Origin: JAEUMW01 sp963734295
GTDB lineage: Bacteria > Pseudomonadota > Gammaproteobacteria > Burkholderiales > JAEUMW01
Assembly (NCBI GenBank): GCA_963734295.1
Contig: CAVTGS010000015.1
Span: forward strand, 1-64,000
Length of the DNA: 64,000 bases
Reading direction: 5' to 3'
Shown here: piece after piece, positions 16,487 to 25,072 of the stretch
Layout: each line of letters begins with the position of its first letter
Position numbering within the stretch: position 1 is the stretch's first letter
Program-made: the position numbers and the translations under genes
Notes under the pieces: model-generated
Database searches by the model: none
Seen by the model: the letters and a program-made list of their open reading frames with translations, nothing else
Told to the model about the DNA's origin: nothing

Positions 16487-16508
16487 CTGGCGTTAATACT
16501 AACGCCAG
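16487..16508. repeat. Perfect palindrome between divergent IS genes
   Basis: CTGGCGTTA and its complement TAACGCCAG form a 9-bp stem around an ATAC loop. It is extended to 10 bp by flanking T/A at 16486 and 16509. It lies between the divergent starts at 16466 and 16510, the position of an operator for a regulator shared by both genes (inference). Confidence 0.6.
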
Positions 16509-16509
16509 A

Positions 16510-16975
16510 ATGCCCGCCCCGCAAGCCCCGCCGCGGCAATCCGAATTCGCGCTTCGCAGCGAGCGCCTGGGCCCCTTGCCCCTGATCAACCACTTCCTCC
16601 AGCGCCTGGGTCTGGAGGAACTTCTCGACAAGCACGTCCCCACCACCGATCGGCGCTGTGCCGTGGCCCACGCCCGCTGCTGCGCTCGATCATCGTCGAG
16701 CGCGAGCCGGTCTACCGCCAGCAGGAGACCGTGCACGGGTTCGCCAGCGGAGCGTTCGGGCTCAGCGCCGAGCAGATGGCGCATCTGTCCGACGACCGCA
16801 TCGGCCGTGCCCTGGACCGATTGTTCGACGCCGATCGGGCGGCCTTGCTCACCGAGGTGGTGGTGGCCATCGGGCAGCGCTTTCAGGTGAACTTCGAGCG
16901 CCTTCACAACGACTCGACCTCCATCGCCTTCTGCGGCCAGTACCGCGCCGCCAAGGGCCGGGCGATCCGCGGCCC
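16510..16975 (+). pseudogene. IS1634-like (DUF4277) transposase, frameshifted and truncated
   Basis: The first part, LGPLPLINHFLQRLGLEELL then DKHVPTTDRR, matches the DUF4277 N-terminal domain of IS1634/IS4-type transposases. Around 16680 the similarity changes frame to SIIVEREPVYRQQETVHGFA, then SAEQMAHLSDDRIGRALDRL and HNDSTSIAFCGQYRAAKG. It stops near 16975, before the catalytic core. One frameshift plus the 3' loss make it inactive. Confidence 0.7.
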
Positions 16976-17102
16976 CAGAAGGGTGTCAAGGGGACCGTGG
17001 AATGCGACCGTCATCCGTCGTCGCGGAAGGAAAGATTCTATGTGGGACCGCGTGAGTTACCCTCTGGTGGCTTTGTGAACCGAAAGAGAAGGAGACCGGA
17101 AG

Positions 17103-17330
17103 ATGAACCCAGCGACCGGTAAGCATGAAGATAACGTAGTTGAGGCGATGCTGTACATGGCCCTTGAGCTGAGCAACAAGACCGGGGGGGTGACGTTTGG
17201 CGACAGAGCGAGGCGGCGCCAGGTGTCCGTGCCAGCGGGCGATCTGACCTAGCTGGGCGAAGCGCTGTCCCAGGCGAAGGAGCGGTTTGGGTTGCTGGCG
17301 CTCGGGCCAGTGGCCCTATGGACCGACGGC
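17103..17330 (+). pseudogene. IS110-type transposase N-terminal remnant
   Basis: The frame from ATG 17103 reads LYMALELSNKTGGVTFGDRA, then SVPAGDLT, a TAG stop at 17247-17249, and LGEALSQAKERFGL. This fits the N-terminus of an IS110 relative carrying the usual ALELSN.W opening. The internal stop and lack of the remaining protein show it is dead. It is unrelated to the intact IS110 copy at 61253. Confidence 0.5.
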
Positions 17331-17448
17331 ACGGCCCTTACTCAGAGGTTGATTACTCCTGCCGGTGCGAGGCCGACTGATCGCGTGAGCACGGGCATGT
17401 CCAGCCCTCACGACAGGAGCACGCCCCCGATAGCGGGCTCGTGTCGTC

Positions 17449-17658
17449 GCGAAGCCGAAGTGGTGCCGAAAGCTCTGCGGCAAGGGCCACTGCCCGGAAT
17501 CGCGCACGCCCCTCGACCTTGGCTACCGCTGGTTCGCGAAGAACCGGCTCTGGCTCACCGGGAGACGCGCCGAGGGGGCCTGCACAGTGGATTCGCAACG
17601 ATCGAAAGCGCAGTTGCGGGTCCTGCTCTTTCAGGGCGATGTGCCGCGCGGGCAGTAG
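17449..17658 (+). other. Possible small Cys-rich frame, no start codon
   Basis: One frame reads KPKWCRKLCGKGHCPESRTP then LDLGYRWFAKNRLWLTGRRA and ends FQGDVPRGQ at 17658. The C...C...HC spacing and aromatic middle look protein-like, but a stop just upstream leaves no ATG, GTG or TTG. It may be a decayed gene carried by the integrating element, or chance. Confidence 0.25.
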
Positions 17659-17670
17659 CCTGCGCGCACT

Positions 17671-17700
17671 GTCAGTTCTGCCAGGTCCCGTCAGTTCTGC
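17671..17700. promoter_or_regulatory. Third locus with the CAGTTCTG motif
   Basis: Two CAGTTCTG cores lie 20 bases apart here, the first followed by NNAGGT as in the copies at 5571 and 5936. It lies about 120-145 bases upstream of the excisionase gene. This links the integrase end of the region with the transfer-gene end. Confidence 0.4.
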
Positions 17701-17816
17701 TGCTAGTTCTCTTTGGTGATACACGCTGATACGTTCGTCGGCGTGTGGATGCTTGGGGCAGGCCTCAGGACCGCACCGCGCAGACGGACGTTACTCGCCA
17801 GGAAAGGAATCCAGCA

Positions 17817-18155
17817 ATGAAACCTGCCGAATCAATTGATGAGACTACATTGACCTCGCGCCACCCGCGCCTCGGCGCCTGGGCAAGGGCGAACGGCTAC
17901 ACCGAGAAAGCCGTTCGCCGTATGATCGAAAAGGGCGTCTGGCTGGAAGGTTACGAGTACTGGCGCACGCCCACTGGCCGAATCGTGATCGACATTGAGG
18001 GGTATGAGCGATGGGCACGAGGCGAAAGGCAGGTGGCGTCGAACTACGCAAAACGACCATCCGGATCAACTTCACCTGGAACGGGGAGTTCTGTCGCGAA
18101 ACGCTCGACCTCAACCCCTCGGCAGGCAATGCGAAATACGCCGCCCGGCTCGTAG
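17817..18155 (+). CDS. Excisionase-like DNA-binding protein
   Basis: The 112-residue protein has a winged-helix Xis-like core: AWARANGYTEKAVRRMIEKG then EGYEYWRTPTGRIVIDIEGY. Such proteins bend attachment-site DNA and direct the integrase towards excision. A purine-rich AGGAAAGGA box precedes the ATG. Its 3' end overlaps the integrase start by 145 bases, so the pair is co-expressed. The C-terminal 40 residues, read through the overlap, are Ser/Thr-rich and look non-conserved. Confidence 0.75.
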   Translation: MKPAESIDETTLTSRHPRLGAWARANGYTEKAVRRMIEKGVWLEGYEYWRTPTGRIVIDIEGYERWARGERQVASNYAKRPSGSTSPGTGSSVAKRSTSTPRQAMRNTPPGS

Positions 18156-19207
18156 AGGAAATCCGCCAGCGCATCAAGCTAGGCGTTTTCGACTACGGGT
18201 CGTATTTCCCGGAGAGTCCCCGCGCGCGCCGACCCGACGCTGCACGCGTCCCGCGTTCTTTCGGTTACTACTGCCAGCTCTATCTCGACTCGATGGGTCG
18301 ATCGGCCGCCGCCACCCAAGCGCAATATCGGAATGCGCTGGAGTTCTGGAAGAAAGGCATCGGCGCTGACAAGGACATCGACCGAGTCACCTACGCGGAA
18401 CTCGCAGCCTTGATCGGCGCGCACCCCTGGCCGAGTTGGAGGCTTTGCAACAACTACCTCATCCCCCTTCGCGGCACCTTCGAACTGGCGGTACGCGTGC
18501 TCAATTTCGAGAATCCGCTACGCGGCATCCGGAACATGAAGCGCGTGAGGAAGTTGCCCGATCCGCTGAGCGCGGACGAGTCGGAGGCCATCCTCGTCGA
18601 TCTGCTGGGTCATTACCCGGAAACCGTCTACAACTATTTCGAGTTTGCGTTCCAGACGGGCATGCGCCCCGAGGAGATCATTGCGCTGCGCTGGGACGAC
18701 ATCGACTGGCGGCGGCGTACGGCCCGCGTCCAGCGCGTGCGGACGTTCCGCGGAACGGTAAAGGAAGTGAAGAACCACGCCGATCGCGACGTAGATCTAT
18801 CGCCCCGTGCCCTTGCCGCCCTGGAGCGCCAGAGGCCGCACACGCTGCTCTTGCGGGCAGAGATCTTCCACAACCCCGTGACAGGCAAGCCGTGGCATGA
18901 CGAGCGCAGCCAGCGCGAACACTACTGGAATCCGGCGCTGCTGCGATGCGGCATCCGGCGCCGTCGCGCCTACGCTACCCGTCATACGTACGCCACGCGC
19001 CTCCTCATGGCTGGCATCAAGCCCGCCTACATCGCGCGTCAGATGGGGCACTCGCTGCAGGTGCTCTACACCGTCTATGCGCGCTGGATCGACGAGGCGG
19101 ACAAGGGTGGAGAGGCGTCGAAACTGGGCGCGGCGTTAGGCGAGTTTTTCCCCGGAGTTTCCCCGCAGCGGGGGAAGAAGGGAACAAATGATTGTATTGA
19201 TGAGTAA
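18011..19207 (+). CDS. Tyrosine recombinase (integrase)
   Basis: The 398-residue protein has an N-terminal arm-binding domain (IRINFTWNGEFCRETLDL), a SAM-like core-binding domain (residues ~85-175), and a catalytic domain. The catalytic residues sit in TGMRPEE (Arg), RHTYATR (His-x-x-Arg) and LYTVYARW (Tyr nucleophile). It ends four bases from the CCA end of tRNA-Val(GAC), the arrangement of an element integrated at that tRNA's 3' end. The enzyme appears complete. The excisionase gene overlaps its 5' end. Confidence 0.93.
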   Translation: MGTRRKAGGVELRKTTIRINFTWNGEFCRETLDLNPSAGNAKYAARLVEEIRQRIKLGVFDYGSYFPESPRARRPDAARVPRSFGYYCQLYLDSMGRSAAATQAQYRNALEFWKKGIGADKDIDRVTYAELAALIGAHPWPSWRLCNNYLIPLRGTFELAVRVLNFENPLRGIRNMKRVRKLPDPLSADESEAILVDLLGHYPETVYNYFEFAFQTGMRPEEIIALRWDDIDWRRRTARVQRVRTFRGTVKEVKNHADRDVDLSPRALAALERQRPHTLLLRAEIFHNPVTGKPWHDERSQREHYWNPALLRCGIRRRRAYATRHTYATRLLMAGIKPAYIARQMGHSLQVLYTVYARWIDEADKGGEASKLGAALGEFFPGVSPQRGKKGTNDCIDE

Positions 19208-19211
19208 AGCG

Positions 19212-19288
19212 TGGTAGGCGCGATTGGATTCGAACCAACGACCCCCACCATGTCAAGGTGGTGCTCTAACCAGCTGAGCTACGCGCCT
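19212..19288 (-). tRNA. tRNA-Val(GAC)
   Basis: The minus strand folds as a 77-base tRNA. The acceptor strands are AGGCGCG/CGCGCCT, the D arm is GCTCAGCTGGTTAGAGC, and the anticodon arm has loop CTTGACA with anticodon GAC. The T arm is GTTGGTTCGAATCCAAT, and CCA is encoded. It serves as the integration target for the adjacent integrase, whose side keeps an intact tRNA sequence. Confidence 0.97.
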
Positions 19289-19305
19289 GCAAGGGTGCGA
19301 AGTTT

Positions 19306-19311
19306 ATTATA
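19306..19311 (-). promoter_or_regulatory. -10 box for tRNA-Val
   Basis: A perfect TATAAT reads on the minus strand 17 bases upstream of the tRNA 5' end. A -35 box is not clear at the standard 17-base spacing; TTGAAC occurs 13 bases upstream of it. Confidence 0.55.
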
Positions 19312-19367
19312 AAAAGCGGGCGTGGTTCAATTTCGCGCAGCCGGTGTCGTGCAGAGTCTGCGTCCAG

Positions 19368-21563
19368 CTAACCCCGCTCCGCGCGGGTGACGCCTCCGAC
19401 GTCTCGGATCAGGCCCAGGACCTTGGCAAGCTGGTCCGCATCTTCCACCTCCACCGTGAACCGCATCGAGGCGAAATCGCCCCGGCTGAGGGTATCGGTC
19501 GCCGTAACGTTGATGCGCTCGCGGGAGAGGATTTCCGAGATGTCTCGCAGCAGCCCCTGGCGATCGCGCGCCTCGATGCGGAGGTCGACCGGGAAGTGCT
19601 GGCCTGCCGTGCGCCCCCACGCGGCCGCGATCATCCGCTCGTCCGGCATCGAGCGTAAGTTTCGGCAGTCGCGCCGATGGACCGAGATGCCGCGACCGCG
19701 GGTGACGAAGCCGATGATCGGGTCCGGCGGCGCCGGCTTGCAGCACTTGCCGAGCGCTGTGAGCAGATTCTCTACCCCCACGACCAGGACGCCGTCGCCT
19801 TTCCCGGTCGCCCGGGCACGCGCCGGGACGATGGACGCTTGCTCCGCCTTCGGTTCGGCCTCGCCACGCAAGGCCACCTGAAGCTGGCGCAGACCGATCT
19901 CGCCCCGCCCCACTGCGACGAGGCAATCGTCGACCTTCGCGAAGCCAAGCCGCTGCGCGAGCGCCTCCAGCGCCGGCAGCGCGACACCGACGCGATGCGC
20001 CTCCCGCTCCACGGTGCTGCGGCCCAGGGCGACGGCAGATTGCAAGTTCTGGCTGTTGAACCACTGCCGCACCTTGGACCGCGCACGCGCGCTCACGAGG
20101 TACCCGAGCAGCGGGTTCAGCCAGTCGCGAGACGGCCCGCCGCTCTTGGCCGCGACGATCTCCACCCGCTGCGCGTTCGCGAGCGCGTAGTTCAAGGGCA
20201 CCATGGCGCCGTCCACCTTGGCCCCGCGGCAGCGATGACCGAGCTCAGTGTGCACGTGGTAGGCGAAATCGACCGGGGTGGCACCCCGCGGCAGCGCGAT
20301 CACCTGCCCCTGCGGGGTGAACACGTAGACCGTGTCACGAAAGAGCTCGGTCTTGAACCGCTCCGCGATCTCGGCCGAGTCCGGGACCTCGTCGGGCCAT
20401 TCCAGAATGCGCCGGAGCCACGCGATCTTGTCGTCGTAGGATGTGGCGCGACCTCCGCTGCCCTCCTTGTAGCGCCAGTGGGCAGCGACGCCGAGCTCGG
20501 CATGCCGGTGCATCTCGTGGGTGCGGATCTGAATCTCGAGGGCACGCCCGTCGGGACCGATCACCGCGGTGTGCAGCGAGCGGTAGCCGTTCGGCTTCGG
20601 CTTCGCGATGTAGTCGTCGAACTCCTGCGGCAGCGGCGTCCAGAGGTTGTGCACGATGCCGAGCACGGCATAGCAATCCGTCACCTCCGGCACCAGGACG
20701 CGCATCGCGCGGGCATCGTAGATCTCGGCGAAGTCGACCGACTTGCGGTGCATCTTCTTGTGGATGCTGTAGATGTGCTTCGGCCGGCCGCTGATCTCGC
20801 CCGCGATGCCTGCCGCGACGAGCTCGCCCTTGAGCGTCGCGATCGCCTCGCCGATGTAACGCTCCCGGGCGGCGCGCTTCTCGTCGACCTGCCGCGCGAC
20901 CTCCTTGTAAACGGCGGGTTCGAGGATGCGGAAGGAGAGATCCTCGAGCTCCCACTTGAACTGCCACACACCGAGCCGATTGGCGAGCGGGGCGAGCAGG
21001 TCGAGGGTTTCGCGGGCGGCCGCCTGGCGCCGCACCTCCTCGCCGGACTTCACGAGGTAACGCAGGCGCTGGGTCTGCTCCGCCAGCTTGATCAGCACCA
21101 CACGGATGTCCTGCACCATCGCGAGCAGCATCTTGCGCAGACTTTCGAGCTGGGCGCCGTCCTCGCGACCCCTGCCCGAGGCGACCCCGCCGGTCAGGGC
21201 CTGGATCTCCCCCATGCGGGCCACGCCGTCGACGAGACTCGCCACGTCCGCGCTCAGCACCTGGCGTAGCTTCTCTTCGCTCCGCGCAACGAAGTGGGGC
21301 ACGTCGTGAAGCAACGCAGCCGCGACCGCGCTGCCCGCGAGCGGCAGGCCGGTGAGCACGCTGGCCGTGCCGACGGCGTGGGCGAGCGCGGGTTCACCGT
21401 CGGCGGTCGCCCGCGCCTCGAGCTCGACCCGGGCGAAGTCGAGAGCGCGGGCGACCAGCGCCTGGTCGGGATCGGAAAGACGCGCGGTGAGCTCGGCGAG
21501 CACTGCCACGCGGTCGAGAGCGGGCGCAGATCCCCGGCGCAGATCGGTCGGCGGGATGCTCAT
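19368..21563 (-). CDS. relA: RelA-type GTP pyrophosphokinase
   Basis: The 731-residue protein makes (p)ppGpp from GTP/GDP and ATP on starved ribosomes. Domains in order are an HD-like region (residues ~60-200), the synthetase (GRPKHIYSIHKKMHRK, DYIAKPKPNGYRSLHT, LEIQIRTHEMH), TGS (VYVFTPQGQVIALPRGATPV), and a C-terminal ACT domain. The HD-like region reads ALLHDVPHF rather than the HDVVEDT of SpoT, so hydrolase activity is probably lost, which favours RelA. The ATG at 21563 is used; a GTG at 21587 in the same frame is an alternative. Confidence 0.93.
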   Translation of the reverse strand: MSIPPTDLRRGSAPALDRVAVLAELTARLSDPDQALVARALDFARVELEARATADGEPALAHAVGTASVLTGLPLAGSAVAAALLHDVPHFVARSEEKLRQVLSADVASLVDGVARMGEIQALTGGVASGRGREDGAQLESLRKMLLAMVQDIRVVLIKLAEQTQRLRYLVKSGEEVRRQAAARETLDLLAPLANRLGVWQFKWELEDLSFRILEPAVYKEVARQVDEKRAARERYIGEAIATLKGELVAAGIAGEISGRPKHIYSIHKKMHRKSVDFAEIYDARAMRVLVPEVTDCYAVLGIVHNLWTPLPQEFDDYIAKPKPNGYRSLHTAVIGPDGRALEIQIRTHEMHRHAELGVAAHWRYKEGSGGRATSYDDKIAWLRRILEWPDEVPDSAEIAERFKTELFRDTVYVFTPQGQVIALPRGATPVDFAYHVHTELGHRCRGAKVDGAMVPLNYALANAQRVEIVAAKSGGPSRDWLNPLLGYLVSARARSKVRQWFNSQNLQSAVALGRSTVEREAHRVGVALPALEALAQRLGFAKVDDCLVAVGRGEIGLRQLQVALRGEAEPKAEQASIVPARARATGKGDGVLVVGVENLLTALGKCCKPAPPDPIIGFVTRGRGISVHRRDCRNLRSMPDERMIAAAWGRTAGQHFPVDLRIEARDRQGLLRDISEILSRERINVTATDTLSRGDFASMRFTVEVEDADQLAKVLGLIRDVGGVTRAERG

Positions 21564-21608
21564 CGTAGTGATTGTCTCACGGGGCACGCGGCGACCTCGT
21601 CCGCCCGG

Positions 21609-22277
21609 TCAGCGCACGTCGCGGAAAAAGCGCGTGGGAAGCGGCAGCCGCAGCTGGTGGCAGGCGAGAATCGCCAGCACGCGCCCTAAGCTCTTCCAGA
21701 TGCCCATCTGCTCGAACTTGCGCGACTCGGTTTCGACGGTGAGGTCGAGCATACTCGGCCGCGTCACGCGGACGAGCCGCTCGGAGAACAGCACGTCCTC
21801 GAGATGCGAGACCTCGGGGAAGCCGCCCAATCCATCGAACAGCGCACGCCGCACGAACATCGCCTGATCGCCATAGACGATCCCGGTGACGGAGAAGCGC
21901 CAGTCATGGAGCCGCGAGATGAGTGCAAGCCGCCAGTCCTGCCCCGAGAACCGGTGCCGGAAACAGCCCGCCGCAACCCTGGGCGGCAGCGCCGCGATGG
22001 CCGACAACGCACCGGGCGGCAGCCGCGTGTCCGCATGGAGAAACAGGATCCAATCGCCCCGCGCGCGGCGTGCGCCTGCGTTCATCTGCGACGCCCTGCC
22101 CTTCGGCGCGCTCACGAGGGACACGCGCGGGTCGGCTGCGGCGATCGACCGGGTGTCGTCGGTGCTGCCGCCGTCGGCGACGATCACTTGGTACGGCATG
22201 GCCTGCGCGAAGACGCTCGCGAGCGTCCGCGGGAGTGCGCGCTCCTCGTTCCAGGCGGGGATCACGACAGAGATCAA
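21609..22277 (-). CDS. Family 2 glycosyltransferase, TIGR04283-like
   Basis: The 222-residue GT-A enzyme starts MISVVIPAWNEERALPRTLA. It shows VIVADGGSTDDT at the nucleotide-sugar site, ILFLHADTRLPP as the DxD-like metal site, and GDQAMFVRR further on. The shape is that of the short TIGR04283 family (cytosolic, no long membrane segment). Donor and acceptor are unknown. It lies just upstream of relA on the same strand, separated by 45 bases, so it may be co-transcribed. Confidence 0.85.
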   Translation of the reverse strand: MISVVIPAWNEERALPRTLASVFAQAMPYQVIVADGGSTDDTRSIAAADPRVSLVSAPKGRASQMNAGARRARGDWILFLHADTRLPPGALSAIAALPPRVAAGCFRHRFSGQDWRLALISRLHDWRFSVTGIVYGDQAMFVRRALFDGLGGFPEVSHLEDVLFSERLVRVTRPSMLDLTVETESRKFEQMGIWKSLGRVLAILACHQLRLPLPTRFFRDVR

Positions 22278-22584
22278 TCGCTGACACCTCTCGCTGGTGT
22301 TTCACCGGTCCATGCTACGGTCGGCGCGGCAGCGCGGATGCAGGCCAACCCGCTCCGAAACGGAGCGCGGCGCACCGGAAGGGGGCGCCCAACAGGCGTC
22401 GATGCATCCGCGACCATCGCGACCGGCTGCGCTGTTTCGTGCCGCCTGCCAAGCCTATCAAGCGGTTACGTGGCAGGAGGCCATTGGACGAGTAGCCCGA
22501 GAATCCACCGCGTTTCGTGGCATAGCGGTTGCAAAATATCAAGGCAAAGCGTCAACTAACAAAACAACGAGCGAGCGCACACCC
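22278..22584. other. Promoter-bearing gap before the Anbu cluster
   Basis: This gap separates the minus-strand glycosyltransferase from the plus-strand ATP-grasp gene. An AT-richer patch at about 22530-22570 is the likely promoter zone of the four-gene cluster, but no clear -35/-10 pair was assigned. Confidence 0.35.
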
Positions 22585-24003
22585 ATGTCGGAAGCCTGCT
22601 TCTACAACGAGATGTTCTTGCCGGACGGCACGGTTCGACCGCACTATCAGCCCTTCGCGGACTGGCTGGCGGGCACCGAGCCGGACCGGATCGCGCAGAA
22701 GCGCGCCGAGGCCGATGTCATGTTCCACCGCGTCGGCATCACGTTCGCCGTCTACGGCGAGGAAAGCGGCACCGAGCGGCTGATCCCCTTCGACATCGTT
22801 CCCCGCATCATCCCCGCCCAGGAGTGGCTGATGCTCGAGCAAGGATTGCGGCAGCGGGTGAAGACCCTGAACGCGTTCCTGCACGACATCTACCACGATC
22901 AGGAGATCCTCAAGGCCGGCATCGTGCCGCCCGAGAAGGTGCTCGGCAATTCCGAATACCGTCCCGAGATGTGCGGCGTTGCAGTCCCGAACGGCATCTA
23001 CAGCCATGTGGCCGGCGTCGACATCGTGCGGGCGGGCCAGGGCGAGTACTACGTGCTCGAGGATAACCTGCGCGTGCCTTCGGGCGTGTCGTACATGCTC
23101 GAGGACCGCAAGATGATGATGCGGCTCTTCCCCGAGCTCTTCTCGACGCAGTCGGTGGCGCCTGTCGATCATTACCCGTACCTGCTGCTGGAAAGCCTCC
23201 GCAGCGTCGCGCCGGCAGGCGTCTCCGACCCGACCGTGGTGCTGCTCACCCCAGGCATCTTCAACAGCGCCTACTTCGAGCACACGTTCCTCGCCCAGCA
23301 GATGGGCGTCGAGCTGGTAGAGGGACAGGATTTGTTCGTCCGGGACAACACCGTCTTCATGCGCACCACCAAGGGTCCGCGCCGGGTCGACGTGATCTAT
23401 CGCCGCGTGGACGACGTTTTCATCGATCCGCTGGCCTTCCGCAAGGACAGCATGCTCGGTGTGCCCGGCCTCTTCGCCGCCTACCGCGCAGGGAAGGTAA
23501 CGCTCGCGAATGCGCTCGGCACCGGTGTCGCCGACGACAAGTCCGTCTATCCCTACGTACCGGAGATGGTCCGCTTCTATCTGGGAGAGACGCCGATCCT
23601 CAACAACGTCCATACCTACCTGTTGGCGAAGCGCGAGGACTGCGACTTCGTGCTCGCCCATCTCGCCGAGCTGGTGGTGAAGGAGGTTCACGGCTCTGGC
23701 GGCTATGGCATGCTGATCGGACCGACCGCCAGTACTGCCGAGCTGGAGGAATTCCGGCAGCGCATTCTCGCCGCGCCCGAGAAATACATCGCGCAGCCCA
23801 CCCTTTCCCTCTCTGCCTGTCCAACCTTCGTGGAGTCCGGCGTCGCGCCCCGCCACGTGGACCTTCGACCCTTCATCCTGTCCGGTCGGGAGATCACCCT
23901 CGTCCCCGGCGGACTGACGCGCGTCGCGCTCCGCGAGGGTTCTCTCGTCGTCAATTCTTCCCAGGGTGGTGGCACCAAGGACACCTGGGTGCTGGAGGCC
24001 TGA
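22585..24003 (+). CDS. Circularly permuted type 2 ATP-grasp protein
   Basis: The 472-residue protein belongs to the DUF404/DUF407 circularly permuted ATP-grasp family, thought to form peptide or amide bonds with ATP. Features include NEMFLPDGTVRPHYQPFADW at the N-terminus, DNLRVPSGVSYMLEDR, VDVIYRRVDDVFIDP and, near the C-terminus, VVKEVHGSGGYGMLIGP. The ATG at 22585 is the family start; the longer upstream frame has no similarity. It is the first gene of the Anbu cluster, and the next gene starts two bases after its stop. Confidence 0.92.
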   Translation: MSEACFYNEMFLPDGTVRPHYQPFADWLAGTEPDRIAQKRAEADVMFHRVGITFAVYGEESGTERLIPFDIVPRIIPAQEWLMLEQGLRQRVKTLNAFLHDIYHDQEILKAGIVPPEKVLGNSEYRPEMCGVAVPNGIYSHVAGVDIVRAGQGEYYVLEDNLRVPSGVSYMLEDRKMMMRLFPELFSTQSVAPVDHYPYLLLESLRSVAPAGVSDPTVVLLTPGIFNSAYFEHTFLAQQMGVELVEGQDLFVRDNTVFMRTTKGPRRVDVIYRRVDDVFIDPLAFRKDSMLGVPGLFAAYRAGKVTLANALGTGVADDKSVYPYVPEMVRFYLGETPILNNVHTYLLAKREDCDFVLAHLAELVVKEVHGSGGYGMLIGPTASTAELEEFRQRILAAPEKYIAQPTLSLSACPTFVESGVAPRHVDLRPFILSGREITLVPGGLTRVALREGSLVVNSSQGGGTKDTWVLEA

Positions 24004-24005
24004 TC

Positions 24006-24968
24006 ATGCTGTCCCGCACCGCAAACGACCTTTACTGGATGTCGCGCTACATGGAGCGCGCAGAGAACACTGCGCGCATGCTCGACATCACCTATCGCAT
24101 GTCGCTTCTGCCCTACCGGATCGTCGAGGAGGGGCGCGAGCAGTGGGCCGAACCCTGGGCGGTACCCCTCATCATCACCGGGCACGTGAGCGACTACTAC
24201 GAGCGCCATTCCGAGCTCTCCGCCGATAACGTGCTGTACTTCCTGGTGCTGGACGCGAGCAATCCATCGTCGATCTACTCCTGCCTGCAGGCGGCGCGAG
24301 AGGCGGCGCGCTCCCAGCGCGGCGCGATCACCCCAGAGATGTGGGAAAGCCTCAACCACACTTGGCTGGAAGTGCGCCCGATGGACTTCGACGCGGTCGC
24401 GAACCGCGGGGTGCAGGAGTTCTTCGAATGGGTGAAGATGCGCTCGCACCTGCTGCGCGGAATCACCTTCGGCACCATGCTGCGCGACGAAGCCTACCTC
24501 TTCATCCGGCTCGGCACGTATATGGAGCGGCCGGACAACACGGCGCGGCTGCTCGACGTGAAGTACCACACCCTGCTCCCGAGTGTGAGTGCCGTCGGCG
24601 GTGCCGTCGACTACTACCAGTGGAGCGCGCTGCTGCGTTCGCTGTCGGGGTTCCAGGCCTACCGGAAGATCTACCGGGATGCCATTACGCCGATGCGCGT
24701 CGCGGAGCTGCTGATCCTGCGGGACGACATGCCGCGTTCGCTGCACGCGTGCATGAACGACGTGTACGAGATCCTGAAGCAGGTGAGCGACTCGCACGTC
24801 AATGAACCCGAGCGCCTCGCGGGGGAGATTCACGCCCAGCTTCACTATGGCCGCATCGAGCAGGTCGTGGACTTCGGCCTGCACGAGTACCTCACTGACT
24901 TCCTGGGCAAGATCGGCACCTTGGGTGACGAGATCAACCGGCAGTTCTTGACGCCGGTGTACGCTTGA
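24006..24968 (+). CDS. Alpha-E domain protein (DUF403)
   Basis: The 320-residue, almost wholly helical protein opens MLSRTANDLYWMSRYMERAE and contains TFGTMLRDEAYLFIRLGTYM, both hallmarks of the alpha-E family. Alpha-E proteins always accompany ATP-grasp and transglutaminase partners. A role as scaffold or acceptor-binding partner in peptide synthesis or modification has been proposed; the actual role is unknown. Two-base spacing from the ATP-grasp gene implies translational coupling. Confidence 0.92.
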   Translation: MLSRTANDLYWMSRYMERAENTARMLDITYRMSLLPYRIVEEGREQWAEPWAVPLIITGHVSDYYERHSELSADNVLYFLVLDASNPSSIYSCLQAAREAARSQRGAITPEMWESLNHTWLEVRPMDFDAVANRGVQEFFEWVKMRSHLLRGITFGTMLRDEAYLFIRLGTYMERPDNTARLLDVKYHTLLPSVSAVGGAVDYYQWSALLRSLSGFQAYRKIYRDAITPMRVAELLILRDDMPRSLHACMNDVYEILKQVSDSHVNEPERLAGEIHAQLHYGRIEQVVDFGLHEYLTDFLGKIGTLGDEINRQFLTPVYA

Positions 24969-25072
24969 TTCGCCGCCGCATGGCGGACGTGCGGGCACCC
25001 CGCCGCCTTGCTGAGCCCCGATGATTCACTTATTCTTGCCCGTTACCTTCACACGCCTGTCACGGAACCGGC

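Noticed and set aside
1073..19288. The tRNA-Arg fragment and tRNA-Val as the two ends of one island
   Set aside because: The sequences differ and are in opposite orientation, so they cannot be a direct att repeat pair; they point to two separate elements.
19677..21269. A 530-codon plus-strand frame
   Set aside because: It is antisense to relA, whose domains are unmistakable.
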